A DNA stretch of 64,000 nt from Curvibacter sp. AEP1-3. Its GTDB lineage: Bacteria > Pseudomonadota > Gammaproteobacteria > Burkholderiales > Burkholderiaceae_C. Below, piece after piece: positions 18,379 through 27,016 of this stretch. Position 1 is the stretch's first letter. Every line of letters starts with the position of its first letter. Position numbers and translations under genes: made by a program. The DNA is taken from contig NZ_CP015698.1 of NCBI RefSeq assembly GCF_002163715.1, positions 1,488,001-1,552,000 of the forward strand, given 5' to 3'. Below the pieces are notes generated by a model. It was not told the DNA's origin. It did no database searches and saw nothing but the letters and a program-made list of their open reading frames with translations.

Positions 18379-18786
18379 TCAGTAAACAATGCCGGGAGTC
18401 GCGGCATAGGCGGGGTCAGACTCTTCAATCAACCGGGTAGCCAGCTCGATGAGTTCCACGGGTTGAAAGGGTTTGACGAGATAGGCCTTGGCCCCGCTGT
18501 CCAAGCCGGCCTGGATGTCCGACTGCGCGGAGGCCGACGAAAGCATGACCACCGGGATGGCCTGCAACTGGGGGTCTGCGCGCATGACCTCACAGGCGGT
18601 CAGGCCCGAAACGCCTGGCATGCGCACATCCATCAGCACCAGATCAGGTCGATGCTCACGGGCCATGGCCAGCCCTTCTTCACCGTCAGCGGCCTCCAGC
18701 ACCTGAAAGCCCATATATTCGAGCGTCATGCGGATAAGACGGCGAATGCCCGCGGTATCTTCAACTGAAAGAATTGTTTTTTTCAT
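18379..18786 (-). CDS. CheY-like response regulator, first gene of the chemosensory operon
   Basis: 135 residues: receiver with ILSVEDTA (acidic Glu9-Asp10), phospho-acceptor Asp53 (LVLMDVRMPGVSG) and Lys in YLVKPF, plus a short C-terminal tail (EESDPAYAATPG). It is separated by 113 bases from the receptor gene that follows, more than elsewhere in the operon. An AT-rich palindrome lies immediately upstream of its start codon. Confidence 0.9.
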   Translation of the reverse strand: MKKTILSVEDTAGIRRLIRMTLEYMGFQVLEAADGEEGLAMAREHRPDLVLMDVRMPGVSGLTACEVMRADPQLQAIPVVMLSSASAQSDIQAGLDSGAKAYLVKPFQPVELIELATRLIEESDPAYAATPGIVY

Positions 18787-18904
18787 GTCTTTAAATGAAT
18801 TTAAACATTTAAAGCAACTTTACTGAAAATTCTGTTTTTAGTGTTGTTTCGATCTGGTTTTAAGACTTAATCTTTTCTATCGAAGCACTAGATCAATAGC
18901 TTTT
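18787..18904. promoter_or_regulatory. AT-rich divergent promoter region with palindrome
   Basis: 118 bases of AT-rich DNA between the leftward chemosensory operon and the rightward DUF218 gene. At 18790-18813 there is an inverted repeat with arms TTTAAATG and CATTTAAA around an 8-base AT spacer, only 4 bases from the CheY start codon. It could be a regulator site or mask the ribosome-binding site. Two promoters pointing outwards are expected here. Confidence 0.5.
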
Positions 18905-19675
18905 ATGTTCATCTTTTCAAAAATCGTGGGCTGGTTCACGCAGCCACTAACCTGGTTGCTGCTGGGCTTGGCGCTGGCGTGGCTTGTCTCCGCAAAGCGA
19001 CCTGTGCTGGCGCGACGTGCGCTGGGGTTTGCAGGGCTTCTCCTGGCACTGATCGGCTGGCAGCCCTTGCCCGAGCTGTTGATACGGAACCTGGAATCCC
19101 GCTACCCGGAAATCGCTCCAGCAGCCGACTTGTCCGCGTACGCAGGGGTGGTGGTGCTGGGTGGCGGCACGGCGGCCGGGCGCTTGCAGCAAAGCCACTC
19201 GCAACCGCTGATCAACGATGGCGGGGAGCGCTTGGCGGTGTCTGCGGCGCTGGCATTGCGACACCCGGCTTTGCCCTTGGTCTATACCGGTGGTGAAGGA
19301 GATCCGGCGGGCGGTGGCCCCAGTGAAGCAGCGCGTGCCCGGCAGTTTTATGAGAGCTTCCGTATCCCTGCCGCACAGGTGCGTTACGAGGCAGAGTCCC
19401 GCAATACCTATGAAAACGCCGTGCTCACGGCCAAGTTGCCCGGAGTGAACCCGCAAGACCGCTGGCTGCTCATGACCTCAGCTTGGCATATGCCTCGCTC
19501 CATGGCCACATTTGAAAAAGCAGGTTGGAATGTCACTGCGTACCCGGTGGACTACCGCGCCGAAGACGTGACGGTGTGGACCCGCTATTCGCTGTTGGGC
19601 GGTGTCTCTGACTGGCAGCTGGTGCTCAATGAGCTGGTCGGGCTGGCGGCTTACCGCCTCACAGGCCGGTTGTAG
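18905..19675 (+). CDS. YdcF/ElyC-type DUF218 membrane protein
   Basis: 256 residues. Two N-terminal hydrophobic segments (about 8-28 and 37-55) are followed by a DUF218 domain with VVLGGGTA, SAALALRHPALPLVYTGGEG, ESRNTYENA and LLMTSAWHMPRS, the characteristic blocks of the family that includes ElyC and SanA of E. coli. ElyC has been linked to envelope and peptidoglycan homeostasis; the exact reaction is not settled. It stands alone between divergent and convergent neighbours. Confidence 0.85.
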   Translation: MFIFSKIVGWFTQPLTWLLLGLALAWLVSAKRPVLARRALGFAGLLLALIGWQPLPELLIRNLESRYPEIAPAADLSAYAGVVVLGGGTAAGRLQQSHSQPLINDGGERLAVSAALALRHPALPLVYTGGEGDPAGGGPSEAARARQFYESFRIPAAQVRYEAESRNTYENAVLTAKLPGVNPQDRWLLMTSAWHMPRSMATFEKAGWNVTAYPVDYRAEDVTVWTRYSLLGGVSDWQLVLNELVGLAAYRLTGRL

Positions 19676-19686
19676 ATCCGCGAGGT

Positions 19687-20988
19687 TTAAGCCGGGATGA
19701 CCTTGCGCGCCAGCACCTGATCGATGCGGCGGCCTTCCAGCGTCACCACTTCATAGGTCCACTCGCCCACCACAATCTGCGCGCCGGGCTGCGGTAACTG
19801 ACCACTGACGGCCATCAATAAGCCTGCCAGGGTGTTGTAGCGGCCACGCTCTTCGTCAGGCAATTCGTCCTCAATGTCCAAGCGGACTTTGAGCTCTCCC
19901 ACCGGCATCAGACCATCGAGCAACCATTGGCCATCCTGTTGCAGGGTGGCCCATGCCTGTTCCTGCGCATCCGGCTGCAGCTCGCCGGTAATGGCTTCCA
20001 GCAGGTCATGCGGGGTCATCAAACCTTGCACCACACCGTACTCGTCCACCACAAACACCATGCGCGCCGACTTGACGCGGAACTGCTCAATCAGCTCCAT
20101 GCCGGTCAGCGTTTCAGGTACGAATACCGCTTGCTCCGCCAAGGAGTCCACGGTGCCGCTGTACCCGGCGCCCATGGCCAAAAGGCGCGACACACTGACT
20201 ACACCCACCACGTTGTCCAACGAGCCGCGGCACACGGGGTACCAGGAGTGACCATGATCGTCACGGGTGTCACCCGCCAGCTCCAACGCCTGCTGGACGC
20301 TGAGGTTGGCTTCCATCCAGTCGATATCCACACGCGGCAGCATCATGCTGGTCAGGGGCCGGTCGTCGAGGTGGAACACATTGCGCACCATCTGGTGCTC
20401 GTGCTCTTCAATGATGCCGGCGTCCACGCCTTCTTCCAGGCTGGCCGAGATTTCCTCTTCAGTCACCGCCCGGTTGTCGGTGGCGTTCAGGCGCAGTAAG
20501 CGCAAGGTGGCCTGCGTGGCGTACGCCAGCAGTTTCACAAAAGGCTTGGCGCCGGTGGCGACCCACGTCATGGGAATGGCCAGCGCACGCGCCACAGTCT
20601 CAGGATATAGCTGCCCGATGCGCTTGGGTACCAGTTCGCCGAACAGGATGGTGATGAAGGTAATGCCGGTCACCACCAATGCGGTGGCAGACACCTCAGC
20701 CACACGCTGTGACATGGTGAAGTGGTGAGACAACCACTGCGCAACCCCGTCACTGAACGCGGCCTCACCCACAATGCCGTTGAGCATGCCGATGGAGGTA
20801 ATGCCCACCTGCACCACGGACAAAAACTGCGTCGGGTTGTCCAGCAGGGCCAAGGCTGCCTTAGCCCCCTTGTCTCCGGTCTCGACCATGGTTTGCAGCC
20901 TGACCTTGCGGCTGGCCGTCAGCGCCAGTTCCGACATGGCGAACACGCCGTTCAACAGGGTAAGGACAAGAATGAGCAGGAAATCCAT
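19687..20988 (-). CDS. CNNM-type transporter (hemolysin/CorC family)
   Basis: 433 residues starting MDFLLILVLTLLNGVFAMSE at 20988; longer starts add a non-conserved leader overlapping apaH. A DUF21/CNNM membrane domain (about 1-200, four hydrophobic segments) is followed by two CBS domains (about 210-335) and a C-terminal CorC_HlyC domain (from about 350). The family is implicated in Mg2+/Co2+ homeostasis; 'hemolysin' is a historical name. It is convergent with the DUF218 gene and divergent from apaH with only 24 bases between starts. Confidence 0.9.
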   Translation of the reverse strand: MDFLLILVLTLLNGVFAMSELALTASRKVRLQTMVETGDKGAKAALALLDNPTQFLSVVQVGITSIGMLNGIVGEAAFSDGVAQWLSHHFTMSQRVAEVSATALVVTGITFITILFGELVPKRIGQLYPETVARALAIPMTWVATGAKPFVKLLAYATQATLRLLRLNATDNRAVTEEEISASLEEGVDAGIIEEHEHQMVRNVFHLDDRPLTSMMLPRVDIDWMEANLSVQQALELAGDTRDDHGHSWYPVCRGSLDNVVGVVSVSRLLAMGAGYSGTVDSLAEQAVFVPETLTGMELIEQFRVKSARMVFVVDEYGVVQGLMTPHDLLEAITGELQPDAQEQAWATLQQDGQWLLDGLMPVGELKVRLDIEDELPDEERGRYNTLAGLLMAVSGQLPQPGAQIVVGEWTYEVVTLEGRRIDQVLARKVIPA

Positions 20989-21012
20989 GAAAGCCAAGCG
21001 AGAATCGAGACC

Positions 21013-21867
21013 ATGGCAATGTACCTTATCGGTGATCTCCAGGGCTGCGACAGCGCACTGGAACAACTCACCCGACTGATCGACTTCTCGCCCAGCCGCG
21101 ACACCCTGTACCTGCTGGGCGACCTGGTGAACCGTGGCCCCGAGTCGGCGGACGTGTTGCGCCGCCTGATGCGCTACGGCGCCTCAGCCCGGTGCCTGCT
21201 GGGTAACCACGACCTGCATCTGTTGGCCGTGAGCTACGGCGTGCGCAAACCCGGAAAGAAAGACACCCTAAGCGATTTGCTGCAGGCCGACGACGCCCCT
21301 GCCCTGCTGCACTGGCTGCATCACCAGAAGCTGGCTCTGCTGGAGAAAGTGGGGGATACAGAGCTATTAATGGTCCATGCCGGCGTTCTACCTGCGTGGA
21401 CAGCTACCAAAACCATAGCACTCGCCACAGAAGTGGAATCCGCCCTTCAAGGTCCGGATGCCTCAGGCTTCTTTCACCAGATGTACGGCAATGGCCCTGA
21501 CACCTGGGATGACGGCTTGCAAGGTGCAGGGAGACTGCGGGTGATCGTCAACGCGCTCACACGCCTGCGCTACTGCACGCCCGAGGGCACCATGGAGTTC
21601 GCCCATTCGGGAGGGCTAACAGAGGCGCCTGAGGGCTATGTGCCCTGGTTCGATACGCCGAACCGCCAAACCGCAGGCGATGTAGTGGCCTTCGGCCATT
21701 GGTCCACGCTGGGCTGGTTGAACCGCCCTGATGCCTTTGCATTGGACAGTGGTTGCGTGTGGGGTGGATGCCTCAGTGCACTGCGTGTCGCACCCGCTGT
21801 ATCGGGCGGGCTGGACACCGAGTTGCTGCAAGTGAAGTGCGCCCAGTCCCAGGCTCCCGGGGACTGA
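21013..21867 (+). CDS. apaH: Symmetrical diadenosine tetraphosphatase ApaH
   Basis: 284 residues, the usual length. It hydrolyses Ap4A to two ADP. The metallophosphatase motifs are clear: YLIGDLQGC near the start, LLGDLVNRGP, LLGNHDLH and LMVHAGVLP. The start at 21013 is chosen because the conserved block begins two residues later. Residues ~130-136 (TATKTIA) are encoded by a stretch identical over 20 bases to part of the dispersed repeat, in opposite orientation. It ends 15 bases before the convergent rhlE stop. Confidence 0.95.
   Translation: MAMYLIGDLQGCDSALEQLTRLIDFSPSRDTLYLLGDLVNRGPESADVLRRLMRYGASARCLLGNHDLHLLAVSYGVRKPGKKDTLSDLLQADDAPALLHWLHHQKLALLEKVGDTELLMVHAGVLPAWTATKTIALATEVESALQGPDASGFFHQMYGNGPDTWDDGLQGAGRLRVIVNALTRLRYCTPEGTMEFAHSGGLTEAPEGYVPWFDTPNRQTAGDVVAFGHWSTLGWLNRPDAFALDSGCVWGGCLSALRVAPAVSGGLDTELLQVKCAQSQAPGD
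21401..21420 (-). repeat. Dispersed repeat, partial copy inside apaH
   Basis: The 20 bases here are identical to part of the copy at 5584-5626, on the same strand; the similarity then fades downstream. It lies in frame within apaH without disrupting it. Confidence 0.5.
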
Positions 21868-21882
21868 GCACGAAACTTCCGG

Positions 21883-23382
21883 TCAGGCGGACTTGAACAG
21901 TGCCGCGACTTTGCGCTTGGGCTTGATGTTGGCAGAAATGCCGCGGCTGGAAGGTTTGGCCGCAGACTCCCAGGAGGGAGCCGGTGCTTCAGCCGCAGGG
22001 GCGCTGGGCTCGTAGGGCTTGTCAAAGAACGGATCACGCGGCGCAGGAGCGGGACGACCGTATTCGCGGGGTGCGCGGGTGCGGTATGCGTCATCGCGCT
22101 CATTGCTATGGCTGCGGCCACGGCCTTCACCGCGACTGTCTCCACGGCCTTCGCTGCGGGGACCCCGGGCTGGCTCGCCGTTCTCGGCGTACATGCGGCG
22201 CCCATCATTGATGCGGCCTTGGCTGCGGATGTCCGGACGGTCTTCGTCAAACTCCACGGCTTCCAGCTCGATCTTGGTCTTGATCAGCTTCTCGATATCC
22301 GCTACCAAGCGCGCATCGTTGCCGCCACCGACAAAGCTCACCGCCAGGCCGGAGGCGCCGGCACGGCCGGTACGGCCGATGCGGTGCACATAGTCTTCTG
22401 CGTTGAACGGAATGTCCATATTGAACACGGCGGGCACGTCCTTGATGTCCAGTCCTCGGGCGGCCACATCGGTACAGACCAGCAAGTCCACTTCGCCTTT
22501 TTTGAAGGCTTCCAGCGCTTTCAGGCGCTCGTCCTGGCTCTTGTCGCCGTGCAGGGCCGCGGCGCGCAGACCGTCGCGCTCGAGGGCGCGCGTCAGGCGG
22601 GCGCAACCGAGTTTGCTGTTTACAAACACAAAGGCTTGCTTGATGTCTTTGCTGCGCACGATCTGCAAAAGGGCGTGGCGCTTGTCGTCGTCGTTGACGC
22701 GGTAGAAATGCTGCTCCACGGTGGAAGCTGTTGCGTTGGAGCGCGCCACTTCAATCGTGATCGGGTTTTGCAGGTAGCTGTTCGCCAGTCGCTTGATTTC
22801 GGGCGAGAAGGTCGCAGAGAACAGCAAGGTGGTACGCGTCTTGGGCAGGTAGCTCAGGATGCGTTGCAGGTCCGGCAAGAAGCCGATGTCCAGCATGCGG
22901 TCGGCTTCGTCCAGTACCACGTACTCGACCTGGTTCAACACCGCGTTCTTGGCTTCGATGTGGTCCAGCAAACGGCCGGGGGTCGCCACCAGCACTTCCA
23001 CACCGGCTTTGAGCTCCAGGGTCTGGGGCTTCATGTCCATGCCACCAAACACCACCGCGCTGCGCAGGTTGGTGTACTTGGCGTACAGCTTGACCTGCTG
23101 AGCCACCTGGTCAGCCAGCTCGCGGGTTGGCAATAGCACCAAAGCGCGTACGGGGTGGCGGGCGGGAGAGGTGGAAGCGTTTTCGTGCTTCATCAAGCGC
23201 TGCAGCAAAGGCAGTGCGAATGCGGCAGTTTTGCCGGTACCGGTCTGGGCAGCGCCCATCACGTCTTTCCCGGTAAGCACGACGGGGATGGCCTGCGCCT
23301 GAATAGGCGTCATGGTGGTGTAGCCCATTTCCGCCACTGCGCGGGCGAGAGGATTGGCCAGCTGCAGCTGGGCAAAAGCCAT
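21883..23382 (-). CDS. rhlE: DEAD-box RNA helicase RhlE
   Basis: 499 residues from ATG 23382 (MAFAQLQLANPLARAVAEMG), where family similarity begins; in-frame GTG 23418 and TTG 23445 could extend it. The helicase motifs are all present: Q-motif, AQTGTGKTA, PTRELA, VATPGRLL, DEAD, SAT, and HRIGRTGR. The last ~110 residues are Arg/Gly/Pro/Ser-rich and disordered, as in RhlE-type helicases involved in ribosome assembly and RNA turnover. It is convergent with apaH. Confidence 0.93.
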   Translation of the reverse strand: MAFAQLQLANPLARAVAEMGYTTMTPIQAQAIPVVLTGKDVMGAAQTGTGKTAAFALPLLQRLMKHENASTSPARHPVRALVLLPTRELADQVAQQVKLYAKYTNLRSAVVFGGMDMKPQTLELKAGVEVLVATPGRLLDHIEAKNAVLNQVEYVVLDEADRMLDIGFLPDLQRILSYLPKTRTTLLFSATFSPEIKRLANSYLQNPITIEVARSNATASTVEQHFYRVNDDDKRHALLQIVRSKDIKQAFVFVNSKLGCARLTRALERDGLRAAALHGDKSQDERLKALEAFKKGEVDLLVCTDVAARGLDIKDVPAVFNMDIPFNAEDYVHRIGRTGRAGASGLAVSFVGGGNDARLVADIEKLIKTKIELEAVEFDEDRPDIRSQGRINDGRRMYAENGEPARGPRSEGRGDSRGEGRGRSHSNERDDAYRTRAPREYGRPAPAPRDPFFDKPYEPSAPAAEAPAPSWESAAKPSSRGISANIKPKRKVAALFKSA

Positions 23383-23571
23383 GGTGGGCGTGTCCGCGGT
23401 GAGCTCGTTGGAGGTCACGGGAGTGGGAGTCAATTCAGTGATCAAATCGGTAAGGCATAGCCATAAAGAGTGCTATCCATCCGATAGCGGGTCGCCCAAA
23501 GGAAGTCAGGGCAAACCCCGATTATCCTCTAGTTCCCGATTTCCAACACGCACACCCGTGGAGTGTGGGGG

Positions 23572-24474
23572 CTAGATAGATCGGCTGGAAAACGTGTCAC
23601 AGCCCTTGACGCTGCCGGTTTTCAGGCCCTTGTCGAACCAGCGCTGGCGTTGCGCGCTGCTGCCGTGGGTAAAGCTCTCCGGTACTACGGCACGCCCTGC
23701 GCCGCGCTGCAAAGCGTCGTCACCGATTCTGGCGGCCGCATTCATGGCCTCCGCCACATCGCCCTCTTCCAAGAGCTGGCGGGCGTTGTTGGCGTGGTGC
23801 GCCCAGACACCGGCAAAACAGTCGGCCTGCAGCTCCAGGCGCACGCTCAATGCGTTGCCTTCGGCTTCACTGGCGCGGCCACGGGCTTCCTGCACCTTGG
23901 CACTGATGCCCAACAGGTTTTGTACGTGGTGGCCGACCTCATGGGCGATCACATAAGCCTGTGCAAAGTCACCCGGCGCGCCCAATTGTTTTTGCAGGGT
24001 CTCGTAAAAACCGAGGTCGATATAGACCTTTTGATCCGCAGGGCAATAAAAGGGCCCCATGGCGCTCTGGCCCTGGCCGCAAGCGGTGGGCGTGGATCCG
24101 CGGAAAAGCACCAGCTTGGGATTGCGGTAAGTGCCGCCGCCTTTGGAGAACACCTCACCCCACACATCTTCCGTATCCGCCAGCACGGTGGACACAAATT
24201 TGGCCATCTTGTCATCGGCCGGCGGGCGTTGGGCGGGTGCCTGCTGCACCTGTGCCGTGGGCGCTTCGCCGCTCAAGGCACTCAAAATCGTCAAGGGGTT
24301 GATACCCAGCACCCATCCGCCCAGCAAGGCGATCACGATGGTGCCCACCCCCAAGCGGCCGCTCAGCAGTGCGCCCAAGGGGCCGAGCCCACCACCGCCG
24401 CCACGGATGCCCCCGCCACCGCCATTGCGGCGGTCTTCCACGTTATCGGACTCGCGGTTGCCTTCCCATTTCAT
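23572..24474 (-). CDS. YpfJ-family neutral zinc metallopeptidase
   Basis: 300 residues. A charged and glycine-rich N-terminus precedes one membrane helix (about residues 43-65), then a DUF/zinc_peptidase domain with the HExxH motif in [12 protein letters not shown] and [16 protein letters not shown], which supplies a further ligand. The family is annotated as putative neutral zinc metallopeptidase; substrates are not known. It lies downstream of the dCMP-deaminase-type gene with a 23-base gap and may share its transcript. Confidence 0.88.
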   Translation of the reverse strand: MKWEGNRESDNVEDRRNGGGGGIRGGGGGLGPLGALLSGRLGVGTIVIALLGGWVLGINPLTILSALSGEAPTAQVQQAPAQRPPADDKMAKFVSTVLADTEDVWGEVFSKGGGTYRNPKLVLFRGSTPTACGQGQSAMGPFYCPADQKVYIDLGFYETLQKQLGAPGDFAQAYVIAHEVGHHVQNLLGISAKVQEARGRASEAEGNALSVRLELQADCFAGVWAHHANNARQLLEEGDVAEAMNAAARIGDDALQRGAGRAVVPESFTHGSSAQRQRWFDKGLKTGSVKGCDTFSSRSI

Positions 24475-24497
24475 GTTCTGTCTTTCGCCCGCAGTGG

Positions 24498-25025
24498 TTA
24501 ACGGTTTGTTGTGGAGGTTTCAATGAACTGCGCCAGCTCAGCAGACCATTCCGCTGACTCGGGTTGCAAGGCTTGCAGGGACTCGATCTCGACACCGGCA
24601 TCAGCCAGCATCTTTTCGGAAGCGGCGTTCACGCGCTCCTGGTGTGCTTTTTTGTCCAGGTACACCACCCGCTTGATGCCGACCTGGATGATGGACTGCA
24701 CGCACCGCGGGCAGGGGTATTGGGTCGCATAAATGGTGGAGCCATGCAGCGGCAAGGACGTGCAGTTCAGGATGGCGTTCTGCTCGGCGTGCACGATGTA
24801 GCTGTGCCGGGAATTCAGCGGGTCGCTGTCGTCGTCCTGCCAGTAATGCTCGTCGTGGTCATCACAGCCACGCGGCAGGCCGTTGTAGCCCACGCCGGAA
24901 ATCTTGTTGTCCGGGCCGACGATGCACGCGCCATTGCGCTTGCGGGCGTCTTTGGAACGGGCTGCGGCCAGAAGCGCCACGCCCATGAACATGGAATGCC
25001 AGTGAATCAGAGAGTCGTTTTTCAT
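24498..25025 (-). CDS. dCMP/cytidine deaminase-family protein (ComEB-like)
   Basis: 175 residues from ATG 25025; an ATG at 25055 would add 10. The zinc site of the family is complete: His-Ala-Glu in [10 protein letters not shown] and the pair of Cys in YPCPRCVQ. An insertion rich in Asp/His ([14 protein letters not shown]) is typical of dCMP deaminase-type proteins. The probable reaction is dCMP to dUMP, but substrate cannot be fixed from sequence alone. It is separated from the lipoprotein gene, which is divergent, by about 100 bases. Confidence 0.85.
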   Translation of the reverse strand: MKNDSLIHWHSMFMGVALLAAARSKDARKRNGACIVGPDNKISGVGYNGLPRGCDDHDEHYWQDDDSDPLNSRHSYIVHAEQNAILNCTSLPLHGSTIYATQYPCPRCVQSIIQVGIKRVVYLDKKAHQERVNAASEKMLADAGVEIESLQALQPESAEWSAELAQFIETSTTNR

Positions 25026-25128
25026 AGCAAGCAGTGGTTTTGGGCAGTCTAGCATCCGGCGCTCAACGCTTCGCCAAGGGTGCGCTGTTGAACAGACGGG
25101 TCCGGGCGCCGGCGCTACGGTGCGTCAT

Positions 25129-25692
25129 ATGCGCGTCGGAACCCTACTCCTCCCCTTCCTGGTGCTGTGCAACGGGTGTACCGCCATGCTGCCGAGTGCG
25201 CAAACCGACTCCAGCACCTTCACGAGCTTTGACGAAGCGCGCTTGGCGGTGGAAGTGCTGGTGCCCATGCAGAGCAACTGGCACCTGATTGAAGTGGGAA
25301 ACCTCAACCCCGCCAACCACCCCAACGCGACGCACCTGACGCAGGCAGACATCGTGCGCAAGTTCTTTGTGCCCAACACCATGCTGACCCGGGACGACCT
25401 GGACCCCGGCGTCCTGACCTGTGTCGCCGCAAGGGGCAACTGCAGGGGCATCGAGTTGATCATCTCCAAGATCACCAAGTCACGCACCGGAGGCTTTTTC
25501 AAGGATGTAACCAACTTCAGCCGCCGGACTGAGACCACGGGCTGGCGCTTCAGTGCCACCATCCTGATGGTGGACGACCTGGTCGTCTACCGCGCCTGGG
25601 GCGGCCAACCGTGGGTGAATGAGCTGGAGGTCACCCACAACCCGCTGGGGCCGCTGCAGGACATGAACTTCTCAGGGATTGTGAAACCCTGA
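25129..25692 (+). CDS. Hypothetical lipoprotein
   Basis: 187 residues from the ATG at 25129 (a GTG three codons earlier is possible). A signal peptide ends in a lipobox, LVLCNGC, with the modified Cys at residue 17, so it is probably anchored in the outer membrane. The mature part (about 170 residues) shows TFTSFDEARLAVE and a predicted beta-rich C-terminus (WRFSATILMVDDLVVYRAWGG); I do not recognise a named family. It is monocistronic between a divergent deaminase and a convergent MFS gene. Confidence 0.75.
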   Translation: MRVGTLLLPFLVLCNGCTAMLPSAQTDSSTFTSFDEARLAVEVLVPMQSNWHLIEVGNLNPANHPNATHLTQADIVRKFFVPNTMLTRDDLDPGVLTCVAARGNCRGIELIISKITKSRTGGFFKDVTNFSRRTETTGWRFSATILMVDDLVVYRAWGGQPWVNELEVTHNPLGPLQDMNFSGIVKP

Positions 25693-25722
25693 GGCGAGCG
25701 CACCCAGAAGCTAATGTGTTGC

Positions 25723-26928
25723 TCAGGCTTGGCTGAGAGCCAAGCTGCTGCGCCGCTCCAGCATGACCGAGGCTGCGAACACAAACAAACCGAAGAATGA
25801 CAACACCGCGCCCACATAGCCGGTGGCGGCGTAGCCGTAACCAAAGGCAATCACCAAGCCGCCCAGCCAGGCACCCAACGCGTTGGCCACATTGAATGCG
25901 GAGTGCAAAGAAGCTGCGGCCAGCGTCTGGCCATCGGCAGCCACATCCATCAAGCGGGTTTGGATGGCCGGGCCGGCGGCGAAAGTGCAGCCGATCAAAA
26001 ACGTGCAGGTGCACAGCATCCAGGGTGAACCTGCTGTCAGGCTGAACAAGCTCATCACCACGATGTTGAACACCAGCATGACGCCTATGGTGCCCATCAA
26101 GGCAATGTCTGCCAACTTGGAACCGACCACATTGCCCACATTCATGCCCACACCGAACAAAGCCATGATCACCGGAATCATGCCCGCGGGCATGTGTGCC
26201 ACCTCGGTAGCGGTCCCGGCGATATACGAAAAGATGGAGAACATGCCGCCGAAACCGGTTGCCGCCAAGGTGAGGGTCAGCAAGACTTGGGGATGGGTGA
26301 ACGCCACCAGCTCACGCATGACACCCGCGCCCTCGGTGGGCTTGTCGCGCGGCAGATAAAGCCAGATGAGTGTGACGGTGAGCGCGCCGATCGCACCCAC
26401 CGAAAGGAACAGCACCCGCCAGTTCAACGATTGCCCGAAAAACGCCATCACCGGCGTGCCCAGGAGAGTCGCGACGGTGAGGCCCATCATCACGTAGCCC
26501 ACCGCCTGTGCGCGCATCTGCACTGGCACTAGCGAGGCAGCCACCAGCGCCGAAACGCCGAAGTACGCACCGTGCGGTAGCCCTGTCAGAAACCGCAGCA
26601 CCGTAAAGCTCAGGAAATCCGGCGCCAATGCACTGGCCAGATTGCCCACGGTGAACACCGACATCAGAATCAGCAACAGCGAACGGCGCGACGCCTTGGC
26701 GCCGGCAATCGCAATCAGCGGCGCCCCCACCACCACACCCAAGGCGTAAGCGCTGATGACATAACCCGCCTGCGGCGTGCTGACCTGAAACGTGGCGGCC
26801 ACATCCGGCAGCAAACCCATGATGGCGAATTCACCCGTACCTATACCGAAGCCTCCGCAAGCCAGTGCGAGGATGACCAATACCACCTGAAACCGTGTCA
26901 ACGGGGTGGCGTCTTCTTTTGAATGCAT
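25723..26928 (-). CDS. MFS transporter, arabinose-efflux/AraJ type
   Basis: 401 residues with twelve predicted membrane helices. FGIGTGEFAIMGLLPDVA in helix 1 and GLPHGAYFGVSALVAA in helix 4 are hallmarks of the DHA1 drug/sugar-efflux group containing AraJ and YdhP. It is a proton-driven exporter; the substrate is unknown. It lies next to the purine genes but reads away from guaD with no overlap, so a purine-export role (as in the related PbuE) is possible but not shown. Confidence 0.85.
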   Translation of the reverse strand: MHSKEDATPLTRFQVVLVILALACGGFGIGTGEFAIMGLLPDVAATFQVSTPQAGYVISAYALGVVVGAPLIAIAGAKASRRSLLLILMSVFTVGNLASALAPDFLSFTVLRFLTGLPHGAYFGVSALVAASLVPVQMRAQAVGYVMMGLTVATLLGTPVMAFFGQSLNWRVLFLSVGAIGALTVTLIWLYLPRDKPTEGAGVMRELVAFTHPQVLLTLTLAATGFGGMFSIFSYIAGTATEVAHMPAGMIPVIMALFGVGMNVGNVVGSKLADIALMGTIGVMLVFNIVVMSLFSLTAGSPWMLCTCTFLIGCTFAAGPAIQTRLMDVAADGQTLAAASLHSAFNVANALGAWLGGLVIAFGYGYAATGYVGAVLSFFGLFVFAASVMLERRSSLALSQA

Positions 26929-26966
26929 GAATTCCTTGAAACAGTGCGAAGTGCAGGAGCGCAGTC

Positions 26967-27016
26967 GCTACAAAAACAGGAGCTACTCGCGCAACATCCA
27001 CGGGGGCCAGAGGCCT
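26967..27016 (+). repeat. Dispersed ~55-bp repeat, copy at the 3' end of guaD
   Basis: GCTACAAAAACAGGAGCTAC, then TCGCGCAACATCCACGGGGG and CCAGAGGCC. It lies between the MFS gene and guaD and overlaps the stop codon of guaD (27015-27017). Confidence 0.75.

Noticed and set aside
23446..23571. A gene between rhlE and the YpfJ-type peptidase
   Set aside because: No frame with a start signal; it probably holds only the leader and promoter of rhlE.
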